This document shows positions 8,033 to 17,201 of a stretch of DNA of 64,000 nucleotides, in pieces (within the stretch, counting starts at the first letter, position 1; each line of letters opens with the position of its first letter). Location of the stretch: the NCBI GenBank assembly GCA_045629285.1, contig JAZQQY010000034.1:62001-126000 (forward strand). Direction: 5' to 3'. The notes beneath the pieces were generated by a model. That model worked only from the letters and a program-made list of their open reading frames with translations, was not told where the DNA came from and made no database searches. The translations under genes were made by a program, and so were the position numbers. Source of the DNA: UBA1723 sp045629285 (lineage in GTDB: Bacteria; Bacteroidota; Bacteroidia; Bacteroidales; Paludibacteraceae).

Positions 8033-11000
8033 TTGAAACAAGTTGATTATTGGCTAAATAAAGTGGTGGATAGAATATTTTTATCGATATATTACTTTTT
8101 TGAGCAACGGCGTTCACTATTGTGGATGTCGCTTGTTGTGTTGATTGCACTCCTTGGTTTGTCCGCATCACGCTTGAATGTAGAGCAGGATATCATGAAG
8201 ATTCTGCCCGACAACGGAAACAATGCAGTCCAAAAACTGGTGTTCGAAAAACTTAAGGTGAAGGATAATGTGGTGGTCATGGTGAGCTCTGAAACCGGAG
8301 ATCGCGCATCAGTCCACAAATGTGCATTGGAATTGGAAAAAGAGCTCAATGAGGCTCTTGTTCCGGAGCTTGCCAAAAGCGTAAGCTTCTCGGTTAATCC
8401 AGATGCCGCTCAATCCACAACAGATATCATATACAACGAATTGCCGATTTATATCGACAATTCTGTCTACTCTTCTTTTGATTCCATTTTTTCTGCAGAA
8501 GCCATTGACAAGAGAATGGCTGCCAATTATGAGTCGCTCCATGCCTTGTGGGGAAATTTTGCAGCAGATTATATCTATAAAGATCCATTCGGATTGGCTG
8601 CTCCAACCATCAAGAGTTTAGCCAATACACAAGTATCAAGCAAATATTCTGTGATCGACGGTGGTGTCTACCTGACTACGGATACCACTGCGATGATTAC
8701 AATCTCTCCTGCCTTTCCTGCCGGAGATGTGAATTCGTCTCAGAAGCTTACCGAAGTTTTGGAGCTTGTCGTCGCCCAACACCATGAGGCAAAGATTGAC
8801 TGTTTCGGTGGTCCGGTAATGGGAGTCTATAATTCCCGTTGCATACAGAAGGATATGCAGATGACGCTGATTGTCGGAATATTGGCAATCTGTACAATCA
8901 TATTTTTTTCTTTCCGCGACAGAAAGAGTGTGATTCTCATACTGTTGCCAAGTACGTTCGGATTCATTTTTGCATTGGCGATGATGTCGTTCTTCAAAGA
9001 TGCGATATCTTTGATTGCGATGGGAGCGAGCAGTGCTATCCTAGGTGTTGTAATGAGTTACGCAATACATGTTGTTACTCATAAGGAGCATTGTAAGGAT
9101 GCCGAACAATTGATTGCCGAATTGTCGTCGCCACTTACTGTAGGTAGTCTTACTACCATCGGTGCATTCTTTAGCCTTACTTTCACGTCGTCTTCATTAT
9201 TGGTGGATTTCGGATTCTTGGCATCCAACATGATTGTCGGAGCCACGATATTTTGTCTTGTCTATCTTCCACACATTATGAGTTATGGCCAGACAGGAGA
9301 GAAACGTAAACTTCTTCAATGGATCGAGGCTATCAATGCATATAAGATTGAGAATGTATCATTCTTGGTCGTGGTGATTCTTTTGCTTTCTGGTTATGGT
9401 TTGTATCACTATCAGGATGTAGCTTTTGATGCGGATATGAATAAGCTATGCTATTATCCGGACGGTGCGCTTGAGGTTGAGAAGCGATTACAGAGTTCTA
9501 CATGTGAAGAAGGAGAAGTTTCAATATATTTTGTTTCGACAGGCGAGACAGATGACGATGCTCTAAACTCTTATCATCAAATGAATCAGACTCTTGATTC
9601 TTTGCTAAACACAGGAGATATCGTCCGACATTCCCATTTGAACAGACTTTTGGTTTCTGGCAATGAACAGCAGGAGAAAGTGGATAAGTGGAATGCTTTT
9701 TGGAATGACGAACGAAAGAGAACTGTCATACAAGATTTGATGAAGTCGGCAGAAAAATATGGATTTGAACCGTCTGCTTTCGCCCCATTCGTAAAGACAA
9801 TCAATGCTGAGTATAAGGCTGATGGAGTAGTGTCTGCATTTGAGAAAGTTCCGCAGTCGCCTTTAAGCCAACATATCGATAGTTGGTTCTGCTCTGAAGA
9901 GGGGATGAAAATGGCTATTTCCAATGTCGTGATGAAGGCCGAGGCAAAGCAGAAAGTATACGATGAGTTTGCGAACGACAAAAATGTCGTGATTCTTGAT
10001 AAGCCACATTTTGTACAGGGCTATATGCGAAGTGTCCAGGACGACTTTTATTTCGTGTTGGGTGTGTCGTCGCTAATCGTATTCTTAGGTTTGTTGCTTA
10101 ATTACGGTCGCCTTGAGACTGCACTTTTGAGTTTCATGCCGATGGCGTTGGCTTGGTTGATCATTCTTGGAGTAATGTATTTGTTTGGTTTGTCGTTCAA
10201 TATCGTTAGTGTAATTATATCGACATTCATCTTCGGTATCGGCGACGATTTCAGCATCTTCATCACAGATGGTCTGGTGGATGAATACAGTACAGGAAAG
10301 CAAACATTGTTGTCGCATAAGACAGCTATCTTCTTCTCGTCACTTGTATCTATACTCGGTATGGGAGTGCTGGTGTTTGCGAAACATCCTTCGTTGTTGT
10401 CGGTAGCATACGCATCGTTGATAGGAATGTTTGCGACAGTGCTGATTGCATACGTTGTTCAGCCTTTGATTTTCAGAACGTTTGTGACTAACCGTACAGA
10501 GAAAGGTTTGTCGCCAATCACAATTAAAAGTCTATTTTGGACAATATTGACAATCGGAAGTTTTGGCCTTGCCGGAATCTCACTTTCTGTGGTGGCCTTT
10601 CTTACATATTGTTTGCCGCTAAAGAAACTATGGCGTTATAATATCCTTCACTATCTGATTTGCTACTATTGCAGAGCTTTGCTTTTCATCGCTTCTCCAC
10701 GTGTGACGAGAAAAGATGCTGATAATTCCCACGAAGATTTTTCAAAGCCAGCGATGATTATTGCCAACCATCAGTCCGTGCTTGATATTGTTCGTGTGAT
10801 GGCGCTTACACCTAAGGTGGTGATAATGGCGAAGAAAACAAATTGGAATTCTCCTGTCTACGGAGTCCTTCTTCATTTGTCAGGTTTCTTCTGTAGCGAC
10901 GATGCGATAGAAAACTATCTGTCTCAGCTAAAGGCATTGGTGGAAAACGGATATAGCATTTGTGTGTTCCCAGAAGGGGAGAGAAGTGTGGACGGCACAA

Positions 11001-11923
11001 TAACTAAATTCCATCCGGGGGCATTCTTCCTGGCAAGTGAACTTGGCATAGATATTTTGCCGATTGTGTTTGCCGGACATCATCACGCAATTCGAAAAGG
11101 AGACCTGATCTACGTCGGTCGAACTGATATTGCGATGAAGGTTTGCGAAAGACGAGCATGTGCACCGTCGGACCGAGCAAAGAGATTATTCAAGGAGGAT
11201 GCCGCTGAGTATGAGGAGTTCTATAAGAAAGAGTATGCTGCTCTTTGTACGGAGATAGACACGCCGGATAATCCATATTTCCGTCATCTTTTGGAACAAA
11301 ACTATATTTTGAAAGGTCCGGTGCTTGATTATTACACAAAAGTAAAAATCAGACTCGAGGGTAATTATATGAAGTATTGGAAGTTGATTCCCGAGAATGC
11401 CGTCGTTTCTGATTTGGGATGCGGTTACGGTTATCTTTCATTCATGTTGAGCCACTTGATGCCGGAGGCAGAGATTCATTCTTATGACTACGATGAGGAT
11501 AAGGTTACATTGGCAAGACATTGTTATGCTGTTACTTCGAATCATACATATAATATAGCAGACATTGTGAATTCGGAGTTTGTAGAGAGTGACGTATTCA
11601 TCATTAATGATGTGTTGCATTATATGACTGTTGATGAGAGAAAATTAGTCCTTGAAAAATGTCTTGCCAAACTAAAGGATGGTGGCAAGATTATCGTGCG
11701 TGATGCAGATAAGAGTCAGGAGAAAGAGCACGAAGTGACAAAGATGACGGAGTGGTTTTCTACATCTTCTGTTATCGGTTTCAATAAAGTCGTCCGCAAC
11801 ATTGACTTTTTTGACGCGGCAGAGATGAAAACGTTTGCAAAAAACAACGGGTTGAGTATTGAAATCACCGACAACGATGAAAAGACGTCCAACAAGATGT
11901 TTGTGTTGAAACGCAATAAATAG
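8033..11923 (+). CDS. MMPL exporter-PlsC acyltransferase-methyltransferase fusion
   Basis: This 1296-residue protein reads through three domains. Residues 1 to about 860 are an RND/MMPL-type exporter: a first membrane helix near 29-46, a large extracytoplasmic loop (DIMKILPDNGNNAVQ onwards), two multi-helix blocks and the GIGDDFSIFITDG motif. Residues about 890-1080 are a PlsC-like acyltransferase with the HX4D motif (ANHQSVLD, near 912) and FPEGERS (near 979). Residues about 1100-1296 are a SAM methyltransferase (VSDLGCGYGYLSF, near 1126). The start is TTG 8033; an in-frame stop at 8027 excludes anything further upstream. Single MMPL and acyltransferase genes occur in aryl-polyene/flexirubin clusters, so moving or modifying an acyl product across the inner membrane is a reasonable inference. 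The substrate is unknown. Confidence 0.88.
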   Translation: MKQVDYWLNKVVDRIFLSIYYFFEQRRSLLWMSLVVLIALLGLSASRLNVEQDIMKILPDNGNNAVQKLVFEKLKVKDNVVVMVSSETGDRASVHKCALELEKELNEALVPELAKSVSFSVNPDAAQSTTDIIYNELPIYIDNSVYSSFDSIFSAEAIDKRMAANYESLHALWGNFAADYIYKDPFGLAAPTIKSLANTQVSSKYSVIDGGVYLTTDTTAMITISPAFPAGDVNSSQKLTEVLELVVAQHHEAKIDCFGGPVMGVYNSRCIQKDMQMTLIVGILAICTIIFFSFRDRKSVILILLPSTFGFIFALAMMSFFKDAISLIAMGASSAILGVVMSYAIHVVTHKEHCKDAEQLIAELSSPLTVGSLTTIGAFFSLTFTSSSLLVDFGFLASNMIVGATIFCLVYLPHIMSYGQTGEKRKLLQWIEAINAYKIENVSFLVVVILLLSGYGLYHYQDVAFDADMNKLCYYPDGALEVEKRLQSSTCEEGEVSIYFVSTGETDDDALNSYHQMNQTLDSLLNTGDIVRHSHLNRLLVSGNEQQEKVDKWNAFWNDERKRTVIQDLMKSAEKYGFEPSAFAPFVKTINAEYKADGVVSAFEKVPQSPLSQHIDSWFCSEEGMKMAISNVVMKAEAKQKVYDEFANDKNVVILDKPHFVQGYMRSVQDDFYFVLGVSSLIVFLGLLLNYGRLETALLSFMPMALAWLIILGVMYLFGLSFNIVSVIISTFIFGIGDDFSIFITDGLVDEYSTGKQTLLSHKTAIFFSSLVSILGMGVLVFAKHPSLLSVAYASLIGMFATVLIAYVVQPLIFRTFVTNRTEKGLSPITIKSLFWTILTIGSFGLAGISLSVVAFLTYCLPLKKLWRYNILHYLICYYCRALLFIASPRVTRKDADNSHEDFSKPAMIIANHQSVLDIVRVMALTPKVVIMAKKTNWNSPVYGVLLHLSGFFCSDDAIENYLSQLKALVENGYSICVFPEGERSVDGTITKFHPGAFFLASELGIDILPIVFAGHHHAIRKGDLIYVGRTDIAMKVCERRACAPSDRAKRLFKEDAAEYEEFYKKEYAALCTEIDTPDNPYFRHLLEQNYILKGPVLDYYTKVKIRLEGNYMKYWKLIPENAVVSDLGCGYGYLSFMLSHLMPEAEIHSYDYDEDKVTLARHCYAVTSNHTYNIADIVNSEFVESDVFIINDVLHYMTVDERKLVLEKCLAKLKDGGKIIVRDADKSQEKEHEVTKMTEWFSTSSVIGFNKVVRNIDFFDAAEMKTFAKNNGLSIEITDNDEKTSNKMFVLKRNK

Positions 11924-11949
11924 AAATGTAAAACAAAAAATATAAGATT

Positions 11950-12303
11950 ATGGCACAAGACGAAATTGGATACGACGATAAAGAAGCCGTAGAGTTCATC
12001 CTTGCAAACTTGGATGAAGAGTATGCAGACACAACTGCAGAAGAGGTTGAGTATATCCTTGATATTCTTTACGATTACTATGAGGAGCAGGGATTCTTCG
12101 ATGAGGATTCCGACGATGAAGTGGATATCGACGAGGACGACATTCTTCAATATGTAGTCGATCAGGTAGAGAAAGACAAGAAGGCAGGTGAGAAGTTGGC
12201 TCAGAAGTTTGATGAAGACCGTATCGCTGAAGTTCTTGAAGGCGAGTACGGATATTGCGACAAGACCGGAGTCTTCACTGATAACGAGGATGAGGAGGCA
12301 TAA
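11950..12303 (+). CDS. Small very acidic conserved-looking protein, unknown
   Basis: This 117-residue cytoplasmic protein is dominated by Asp and Glu (for example DEDSDDEVDIDEDDILQYV). It has a helical, Tyr-containing N-terminal half (EEVEYILDILYDYYEEQGFF) and a charged helix near the C-terminus. No signal peptide or membrane segment is seen. It starts 26 bases after the MMPL fusion with no promoter between them, so it may be co-transcribed, and it ends before a terminator. I do not recognise a named family. It could act as a protein-binding acidic partner, but nothing in the sequence proves that. Confidence 0.75.
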   Translation: MAQDEIGYDDKEAVEFILANLDEEYADTTAEEVEYILDILYDYYEEQGFFDEDSDDEVDIDEDDILQYVVDQVEKDKKAGEKLAQKFDEDRIAEVLEGEYGYCDKTGVFTDNEDEEA

Positions 12304-12334
12304 ATAGAATTATTAATTCTAACTGCGAAATGAG

Positions 12335-12370
12335 AAAGAGATGTGAAATTAAATTCATGTCTCTTTTTGT
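12335..12370 (+). terminator. Rho-independent terminator
   Basis: The arms AAAGAGATGTGAA and TTCATGTCTCTTT pair with two mismatches and are followed by TTTTTG. The rest of the gap to 12592 is AT-rich and contains only the next promoter. Confidence 0.7.
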
Positions 12371-12533
12371 TGTGTAAGTATATTCGTTAAAATGTGAATG
12401 GAAAATAGCCTCAAAAACTATAATTGACTGCAATTTGTCATTGGAATATTTGCATTGCTTACATTTTGAAAAAAAATATCGTATAGACATGCAAAAAAAA
12501 TGTGTTTTTGATGCATGTTGTAAAAAATATATG

Positions 12534-12541
12534 TAATTTTG
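12534..12541 (+). promoter_or_regulatory. Bacteroidota -7 promoter element with possible -33 TTTG
   Basis: TAATTTTG lies 51 bases upstream of the lipoprotein ATG. A TTTG at 12507-12510 stands 23 bases upstream of it, near the expected -33 position. Confidence 0.7.
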
Positions 12542-12592
12542 CATTCGAATTCAAGAGGCGAATTTGTTTAATTCATATTATATACAAGAGAA

Positions 12593-12862
12593 ATGAAAAA
12601 AGTTGTTCTATTCTTTGTTGCTGGTGCTGCTCTTTGCCTAGCATCTTGCTGTGGTTCTAAGTGTGAGAAGGCTGCTTGTGCTGCTGATTCTGTTGCTGTA
12701 GCTGCTGATTCAGTAGTTACTGAGGCTGATTCTTCTGCCGCTGCTGCTGTAGCTGCTGCTGCTGACTCTATTATCGCTGCTGCTAAGGCTGCTGGTGACA
12801 CAGTTGCTAACGCTGTTGAGGCTGTTGCTGAGGCTGCTGCTGCTGCTGAGGCTGCAAAGTAA
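12593..12862 (+). CDS. Alanine-rich small lipoprotein
   Basis: The 89-residue protein starts with a lipoprotein signal (MKKVVLFFVAGAALCLASC), with Cys19 or Cys20 as the lipid anchor. The mature part is mostly alanine with regularly spaced AADS units (AADSVAV, AADSVVT, AAADSII, AAGDTV), then an Ala/Glu helix. It looks like one long amphipathic helix or coiled coil, reminiscent of small structural lipoproteins. Heavy use of GCT codons, a good -7 promoter and a strong terminator suggest a highly expressed monocistronic gene. An open frame on the opposite strand is an artefact of the GCT/AGC composition. The exact role is unknown. Confidence 0.75.
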   Translation: MKKVVLFFVAGAALCLASCCGSKCEKAACAADSVAVAADSVVTEADSSAAAAVAAAADSIIAAAKAAGDTVANAVEAVAEAAAAAEAAK

Positions 12863-12882
12863 TAACTTTACGTTGAAAACAT

Positions 12883-12914
12883 AAGGCTCCATCCTATTGG
12901 GTGGGGCCTTTTTT
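12883..12914 (+). terminator. Rho-independent terminator of the lipoprotein gene
   Basis: AAGGCTCCATCC (12883-12894) pairs with GGGTGGGGCCTT (12899-12910), using G-U pairs at two positions, with a TATT loop and a T run. Confidence 0.88.
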
Positions 12915-12984
12915 ACTTCCTAATTTTTCTTAAATGTTGGAAAATAATTGATGCACTAGGGGTGGTAAAGCATAAAATAATGTG

Positions 12985-12992
12985 TATTTTCG
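12985..12992 (+). promoter_or_regulatory. Possible degenerate -7 element
   Basis: TATTTTCG differs from TAnnTTTG by one base and lies 26 bases before the S41 ATG at 13019, the spacing seen at other promoters here. Confidence 0.35.
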
Positions 12993-13018
12993 CAACTGGA
13001 TTTGATAAACAATAGTGA

Positions 13019-14785
13019 ATGAGAAAAGAAAGAAGAGCTATAATTGCAGTTTTGACGTCGTTGATGTCATTTTTATGGGCTAATGCAGAACAACAGGTAC
13101 AGGTCACATTATCTCCAGACATCCAAAAATTGATTTGGGCATCTCATTATGTTATCAACAACTATGTAGATACAGTCAATCAGAAAGAGTTTGCTGACGA
13201 GGCTATCGCTGCCATGTTGCAGTCGCTTGATCCACACTCATCATATATCCCTAAAGAGGAAGTCGAAAAAGCAAATGAAGGTTTGCGCGGTGATTTCGAC
13301 GGAATCGGTGTGACATTCCAGATGTTGGAAGACACAATGGTGGTGATGCAGACTATCAGTGGAGCTCCTGCCGAAAAGGTTGGTATCATGGCTGGTGATA
13401 AGATCGTCACTGTCGACGGAGAGAATATCGTGAAGATGAGTACAAACGAGATTCAGAAGCGTGTGCGTGGGCCTCGTGGAACTGATGTAAACATCACTGT
13501 TGTAAGATCTGGTGAGACTGCTCCGTTGCAGTTTACAATCACTCGTGATAAAATTCCTTTGTATAGTGTCGATGCATCCTATATGATCGACAATGAGGTT
13601 GGCTACATCAAGATAAACCGTTATGCCCGTACAACTATGGATGAGTATGTTGAGGCTTTCAACAAACTTACAAAGCAGGGAATGAAATATATGATCATCG
13701 ACCTTCAAGGTAACGGTGGCGGATTCTTGAACACTGCCAAGGAGCTTGTGTCGATGTTCGTGCCCGAAAATTCGATGGTGGTTTACACTGAAGGCGTTCA
13801 TCAGCCACGTCAAGAGTATCGTTCTTCTGACAGATATTTCGATGGCGACGGAGCTATGATGGAACCGTCGAAGAGAAAAGAGGGACAGTTCCGAGAGAAT
13901 GTGACTAAGCCGGATGACCATACAAATAGATTGGTAATCCTTGTCGACGAGAATTCAGCTTCAGCATCTGAGATTACAGCCGGTGCATTGCAGGATTTGG
14001 ATAGAGCTGTGATTGTCGGTCGCCGTACATTCGGTAAGGGATTGGTGCAGAAACCATTCAAGTTTGCTGACGGTAGTGAGATGCGTCTTACAATCGCCAA
14101 GTACTACACTCCTGCAGGACGTTGTGTGCAGAAGCCATACGAGAAGAACGGCAAGAAGGACTACGCCAAGGATTTGAGCGACAGATGGGCACGTGGAGAG
14201 TACATGCACGAAGACAGTATATCATTCCCTGATTCGTTGAAATACACAACTCTATATAAGGAGCGTACAATCTACGGAGGCGGAGGTATCATGCCGGATG
14301 TGTTCGTGCCGCTTGACACTACTTACAATACTCTTTACTACAGAAAGATGGTCGGTAAAGGAATTCTTAACAAATATTGTTTGAAATATGTTGAGCGCAA
14401 TCGTGAGAGATTGAACGGTAAGTATGATTACGAGCGAGAAGGTTCATTTGAGGAGTTCAATAAAGATTTCGTCGTTTCGGATGAGATGGTGGAAGAGCTG
14501 TTGAAGCAGGCAGATGACGCAAAGATAGAAAGGGACTCAGCTCAGCTAAAGCGTTCGCTTGACCACATGAAGATCAACATGAAGGCCTTGATCGCAAGCG
14601 ACCTTTGGGGACATGCCAAATACTATGAGATCATGAACACTCAAAGTGATATCATGAAGAAGGCAATCGAGATCATCAAGGATCCTGCTCTTTACAAAGC
14701 ATCTTTCGTAGACAGAAAGAGCAAGGGTGGAGATGATGTCAAGGATGATGCCAAGAAAGTCAAGAAAGATAAAAAGAAGAAATAA
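13019..14785 (+). CDS. S41 (CtpA/tail-specific) periplasmic protease, second copy
   Basis: The 588-residue protein has a signal peptide (about 1-24, ending WANAEQ), a helical region with DPHSSYIPKEE, a PDZ domain (about 85-170; GIMAGDKIVTVDGENIV) and an S41 catalytic domain. Ser is in VDENSASASEITAGALQDL (near 313-315) and Lys in RRTFGKGLVQ (near 340). The C-terminal tail is very Lys-rich (DDAKKVKKDKKKK). It shares its architecture with the 5045 protease but is only moderately similar, so the two probably have separate substrates. It is monocistronic with its own terminator. Confidence 0.93.
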   Translation: MRKERRAIIAVLTSLMSFLWANAEQQVQVTLSPDIQKLIWASHYVINNYVDTVNQKEFADEAIAAMLQSLDPHSSYIPKEEVEKANEGLRGDFDGIGVTFQMLEDTMVVMQTISGAPAEKVGIMAGDKIVTVDGENIVKMSTNEIQKRVRGPRGTDVNITVVRSGETAPLQFTITRDKIPLYSVDASYMIDNEVGYIKINRYARTTMDEYVEAFNKLTKQGMKYMIIDLQGNGGGFLNTAKELVSMFVPENSMVVYTEGVHQPRQEYRSSDRYFDGDGAMMEPSKRKEGQFRENVTKPDDHTNRLVILVDENSASASEITAGALQDLDRAVIVGRRTFGKGLVQKPFKFADGSEMRLTIAKYYTPAGRCVQKPYEKNGKKDYAKDLSDRWARGEYMHEDSISFPDSLKYTTLYKERTIYGGGGIMPDVFVPLDTTYNTLYYRKMVGKGILNKYCLKYVERNRERLNGKYDYEREGSFEEFNKDFVVSDEMVEELLKQADDAKIERDSAQLKRSLDHMKINMKALIASDLWGHAKYYEIMNTQSDIMKKAIEIIKDPALYKASFVDRKSKGGDDVKDDAKKVKKDKKKK

Positions 14786-14790
14786 TAGAG

Positions 14791-14819
14791 AAGACGGAGG
14801 GGTGCTCTCCGTCTTTTTT
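14791..14819 (+). terminator. Rho-independent terminator
   Basis: AAGACGGAG (14791-14799) pairs with CTCCGTCTT (14807-14815) and is followed by a T tract. Confidence 0.9.
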
Positions 14820-14867
14820 CTTTTCTTTGTGCATGCCGGATTGTCGTTTTATGTGAAGCAAATTTTA

Positions 14868-14875
14868 TATTTTTG
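14868..14875 (+). promoter_or_regulatory. Bacteroidota -7 promoter element
   Basis: TATTTTTG lies 22 bases before the ATG at 14898. Confidence 0.6.
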
Positions 14876-14897
14876 TTATTGATTAAATTTTAGTATT

Positions 14898-17042
14898 ATG
14901 ATTAAATTCCGACCATCCAAGTCGCTCACATATTATTTCGACAGATCGTTTTCCGGCAGTTGGTGGAAGCAGATTCTGTGGTTGTCAGGAGCAGTGTTAT
15001 TGGCATTCCTATTCTTTTGGGGTGTCAGCATCATACTATTCCCTAATCTAAACGATTTCGAGTACATCAATGGTAGCAGAGAACCGGAGGGCCGATTGAT
15101 GCTTTTGTTCCGACTTTTCTATGACCCAGGCTCACTTGACCATCTGTCGTATGGCGCACGAACATTCGGTGTCATAGTGGTGTTGGTCGGCTTGGTATTG
15201 TTTATGGGCATGTTGATCACCGTGATCAGCAATATCTTGGAGCGACATATCGACCGCTACATGAAAGGTTATCTCGATTTCGGTTTGAACGATCATCATG
15301 TAGTGTTGGGATACAACAGGACGACTCCTGGATTGATAAAATATATCTGTAATGATGACGACACTAAGAAAGAGAGCAAGTTAAGCCACAGGGGAATACT
15401 TCTTGTCAGCGAAAAGAATTGTGAGGATATAAGAAAGGAGTTGAATGGTCTGCTATCCCAAAGTGAATTCGACAGAGTCATTATAAAAAGCGGTAATCGT
15501 AATTCAGAAGAGACTCTTGGTGAGTTGTCGCTCAATTCTGCTGTCAAGTTGTGGATTGTCGGGGAAGAGAATGAGTCGGACCACGATTCATTGAATATCG
15601 AGTGCGTTTCGCGCGTTGTCAAGATGTGTAAAAATGTGAAGGCAAAAAGAGATTCCAAATTAGATGTCCATGTGTCGCTAGAAAACCAGTCTGCGTTCCG
15701 CACATTCCAGTCGGTGGATATGTCGTTGGAGTGGAGAGATTTCATCAATTTCAAAGCCTCTAGTTTCTACGACGACTGGGCACGCTATGTTATGGTAGAC
15801 AGAGGCTTTCGTGAAGATACAGACGGTACACGCACATATCTTTATCCTGCTTTGGAGAATCCAAGCAAGCCACTCGTGTTGAAAAAAGAGACTGTGAATA
15901 AGAAGGGTAGAGTGATAAATAGAGACAGCGATGCTCATGTACATGTGATGGTGTTCGGCATGACGGATATGGGACTCACGATGGCAGTGAGAGCGGCGCA
16001 TCTTCTTCATCTTCCTAATTTCACAAGAGACAAGAATCTTAAGACAGTCATCTCTTTTGTTGACACGGATGCTGATGCAAAGATGATAGAATTCAGGAAT
16101 GTCTACCATTATCTATTTGAGATTCAATCCGCAACCTATAAGGATTTTACGGGAGATGAAGTCGTTGAGAAGAATTTGCCGGCGACACAGTTTGCGGGAG
16201 AGGATGCTGATTTCCTGGATATCCATTTTGAGTTCATCAAGTCGAATGCCCATAGTCATCATTTGAGGAAGTATATCAGGGAGTGTGCAAAGGATCAGAA
16301 CGACGTCTTGTCGATTATGCTATGCTATGACGACTCCGACTATAATCTTCAGGTAGCGCAGAATTTGCCATCCAAGGTCTATTTTCAGTCGGAAGGAAAC
16401 AATCCGGTGCCAGTCTTTGTTTGGCAACATTCAAGCGGAAAGTTGGTGGATGAACTTCGCACGTCGGAGAAATACAAAAGCTTTTATCCGTTCGGTATGT
16501 ATAATGAGCAACACATGACTAGCGAGACAGATGAACTTAGGTCTAAAGCGATCAATCTTACATACGATCAGTGCTATAAGAGAGGAGAAAACGTCTATGA
16601 TGAAGATGGTAATATCTTCCATTCCGACCTTTCAAACAAGAAGGAGTTGGAAGATAAGTGGAATGCGATTCAGACATCGTTGCAGTGGTCTAATTCCTAT
16701 TGCTTGGATTGTTTCTATATGCGTCGACGAAATATGGGCGACGAAGGAGATCACCTAAAGTTTAGATACCACAAGGACGACCCCGATTTGGCTATGATGG
16801 CAGAGGTAGAGCATTATCGTTGGACAACAGAGAAACTGTTGATGGGCTACAGAAAGCCGACCGACAGAGAGTTGAATGAGATAATGAACGATGAGGAGTT
16901 GAAGAACTACTATAAAAAGAAGCGATTCGTGCATTTGGATATTCAGTCGTATCAGAAATTGCAGAGGGTAGATCCTAAAACATACAAGTACGACGCCATC
17001 ATTGTGGCCAATGTGGAGAATATAATGAAGATGAAGAGATAG
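14898..17042 (+). CDS. RCK/TrkA-N channel-like protein with C-terminal RyR domain
   Basis: The 714-residue protein has two clear membrane helices (about 25-48 and 95-118), with a loop holding DPGSLDHLSYGARTFG where a pore would sit. Two Rossmann-like RCK/TrkA-N units follow, starting DHHVVLGYNRTTPGL (about 133) and VHVMVFGMTDMGLTM (about 351). The last 85 residues, MAEVEHYRWTTEKLLMGYRK onward to the VDPKTYKYD region, match my memory of the ryanodine-receptor (RyR) domain, which occurs in Bacteroides proteins. The layout resembles CASTOR/POLLUX-type ligand-gated ion channels of the inner membrane. No TVGYG-type selectivity filter is visible, so ion selectivity is uncertain. It is a single gene with its own promoter. 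Confidence 0.8.
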   Translation: MIKFRPSKSLTYYFDRSFSGSWWKQILWLSGAVLLAFLFFWGVSIILFPNLNDFEYINGSREPEGRLMLLFRLFYDPGSLDHLSYGARTFGVIVVLVGLVLFMGMLITVISNILERHIDRYMKGYLDFGLNDHHVVLGYNRTTPGLIKYICNDDDTKKESKLSHRGILLVSEKNCEDIRKELNGLLSQSEFDRVIIKSGNRNSEETLGELSLNSAVKLWIVGEENESDHDSLNIECVSRVVKMCKNVKAKRDSKLDVHVSLENQSAFRTFQSVDMSLEWRDFINFKASSFYDDWARYVMVDRGFREDTDGTRTYLYPALENPSKPLVLKKETVNKKGRVINRDSDAHVHVMVFGMTDMGLTMAVRAAHLLHLPNFTRDKNLKTVISFVDTDADAKMIEFRNVYHYLFEIQSATYKDFTGDEVVEKNLPATQFAGEDADFLDIHFEFIKSNAHSHHLRKYIRECAKDQNDVLSIMLCYDDSDYNLQVAQNLPSKVYFQSEGNNPVPVFVWQHSSGKLVDELRTSEKYKSFYPFGMYNEQHMTSETDELRSKAINLTYDQCYKRGENVYDEDGNIFHSDLSNKKELEDKWNAIQTSLQWSNSYCLDCFYMRRRNMGDEGDHLKFRYHKDDPDLAMMAEVEHYRWTTEKLLMGYRKPTDRELNEIMNDEELKNYYKKKRFVHLDIQSYQKLQRVDPKTYKYDAIIVANVENIMKMKR

Positions 17043-17152
17043 GAACTCTCTTTTATGTTTTGCAACATAAATACCTAAAATTTGTTGAAACAGCCCCACG
17101 TTATCCACAATTTGACGATTTTTTCAAAAATCTCTTTCTATAATCAAAAATT

Positions 17153-17176
17153 ATCACGAAATTTGCGTGATTTTTT
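17153..17176 (+). promoter_or_regulatory. Hairpin with T run in the carAB leader
   Basis: ATCACG (17153-17158) and CGTGAT (17166-17171) flank AAATTTG and run into TTTTTT, 26 bases before the carAB ATG. It could end the upstream transcript, act as an attenuator, or be a regulator site. No clean TAnnTTTG is found after it. Confidence 0.4.
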
Positions 17177-17201
17177 AAGAACTGAAAAAACTAAAAAGAT
17201 T

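Noticed and set aside
12568..12801. Minus-strand open frame rich in Ala/Ser opposite the Ala-rich lipoprotein
   Set aside because: GCT/AGC-rich DNA keeps several frames open; no promoter, signal or conserved pattern on that strand.
13241..13921. 226-codon minus-strand frame inside the second S41 protease
   Set aside because: It is a shadow of a clearly coding plus-strand gene, with His/Ser-rich random composition.
17101..17109. TTATCCACA, a perfect DnaA box, in the carAB leader
   Set aside because: A single 9-mer is expected by chance; no cluster of boxes, no dnaA/dnaN neighbours and no DUE, so no origin is called.
17082..17201. Longer upstream start for carAB
   Set aside because: The added 40 residues are unconserved-looking and AT-driven; CarA homology begins at ATG 17202.
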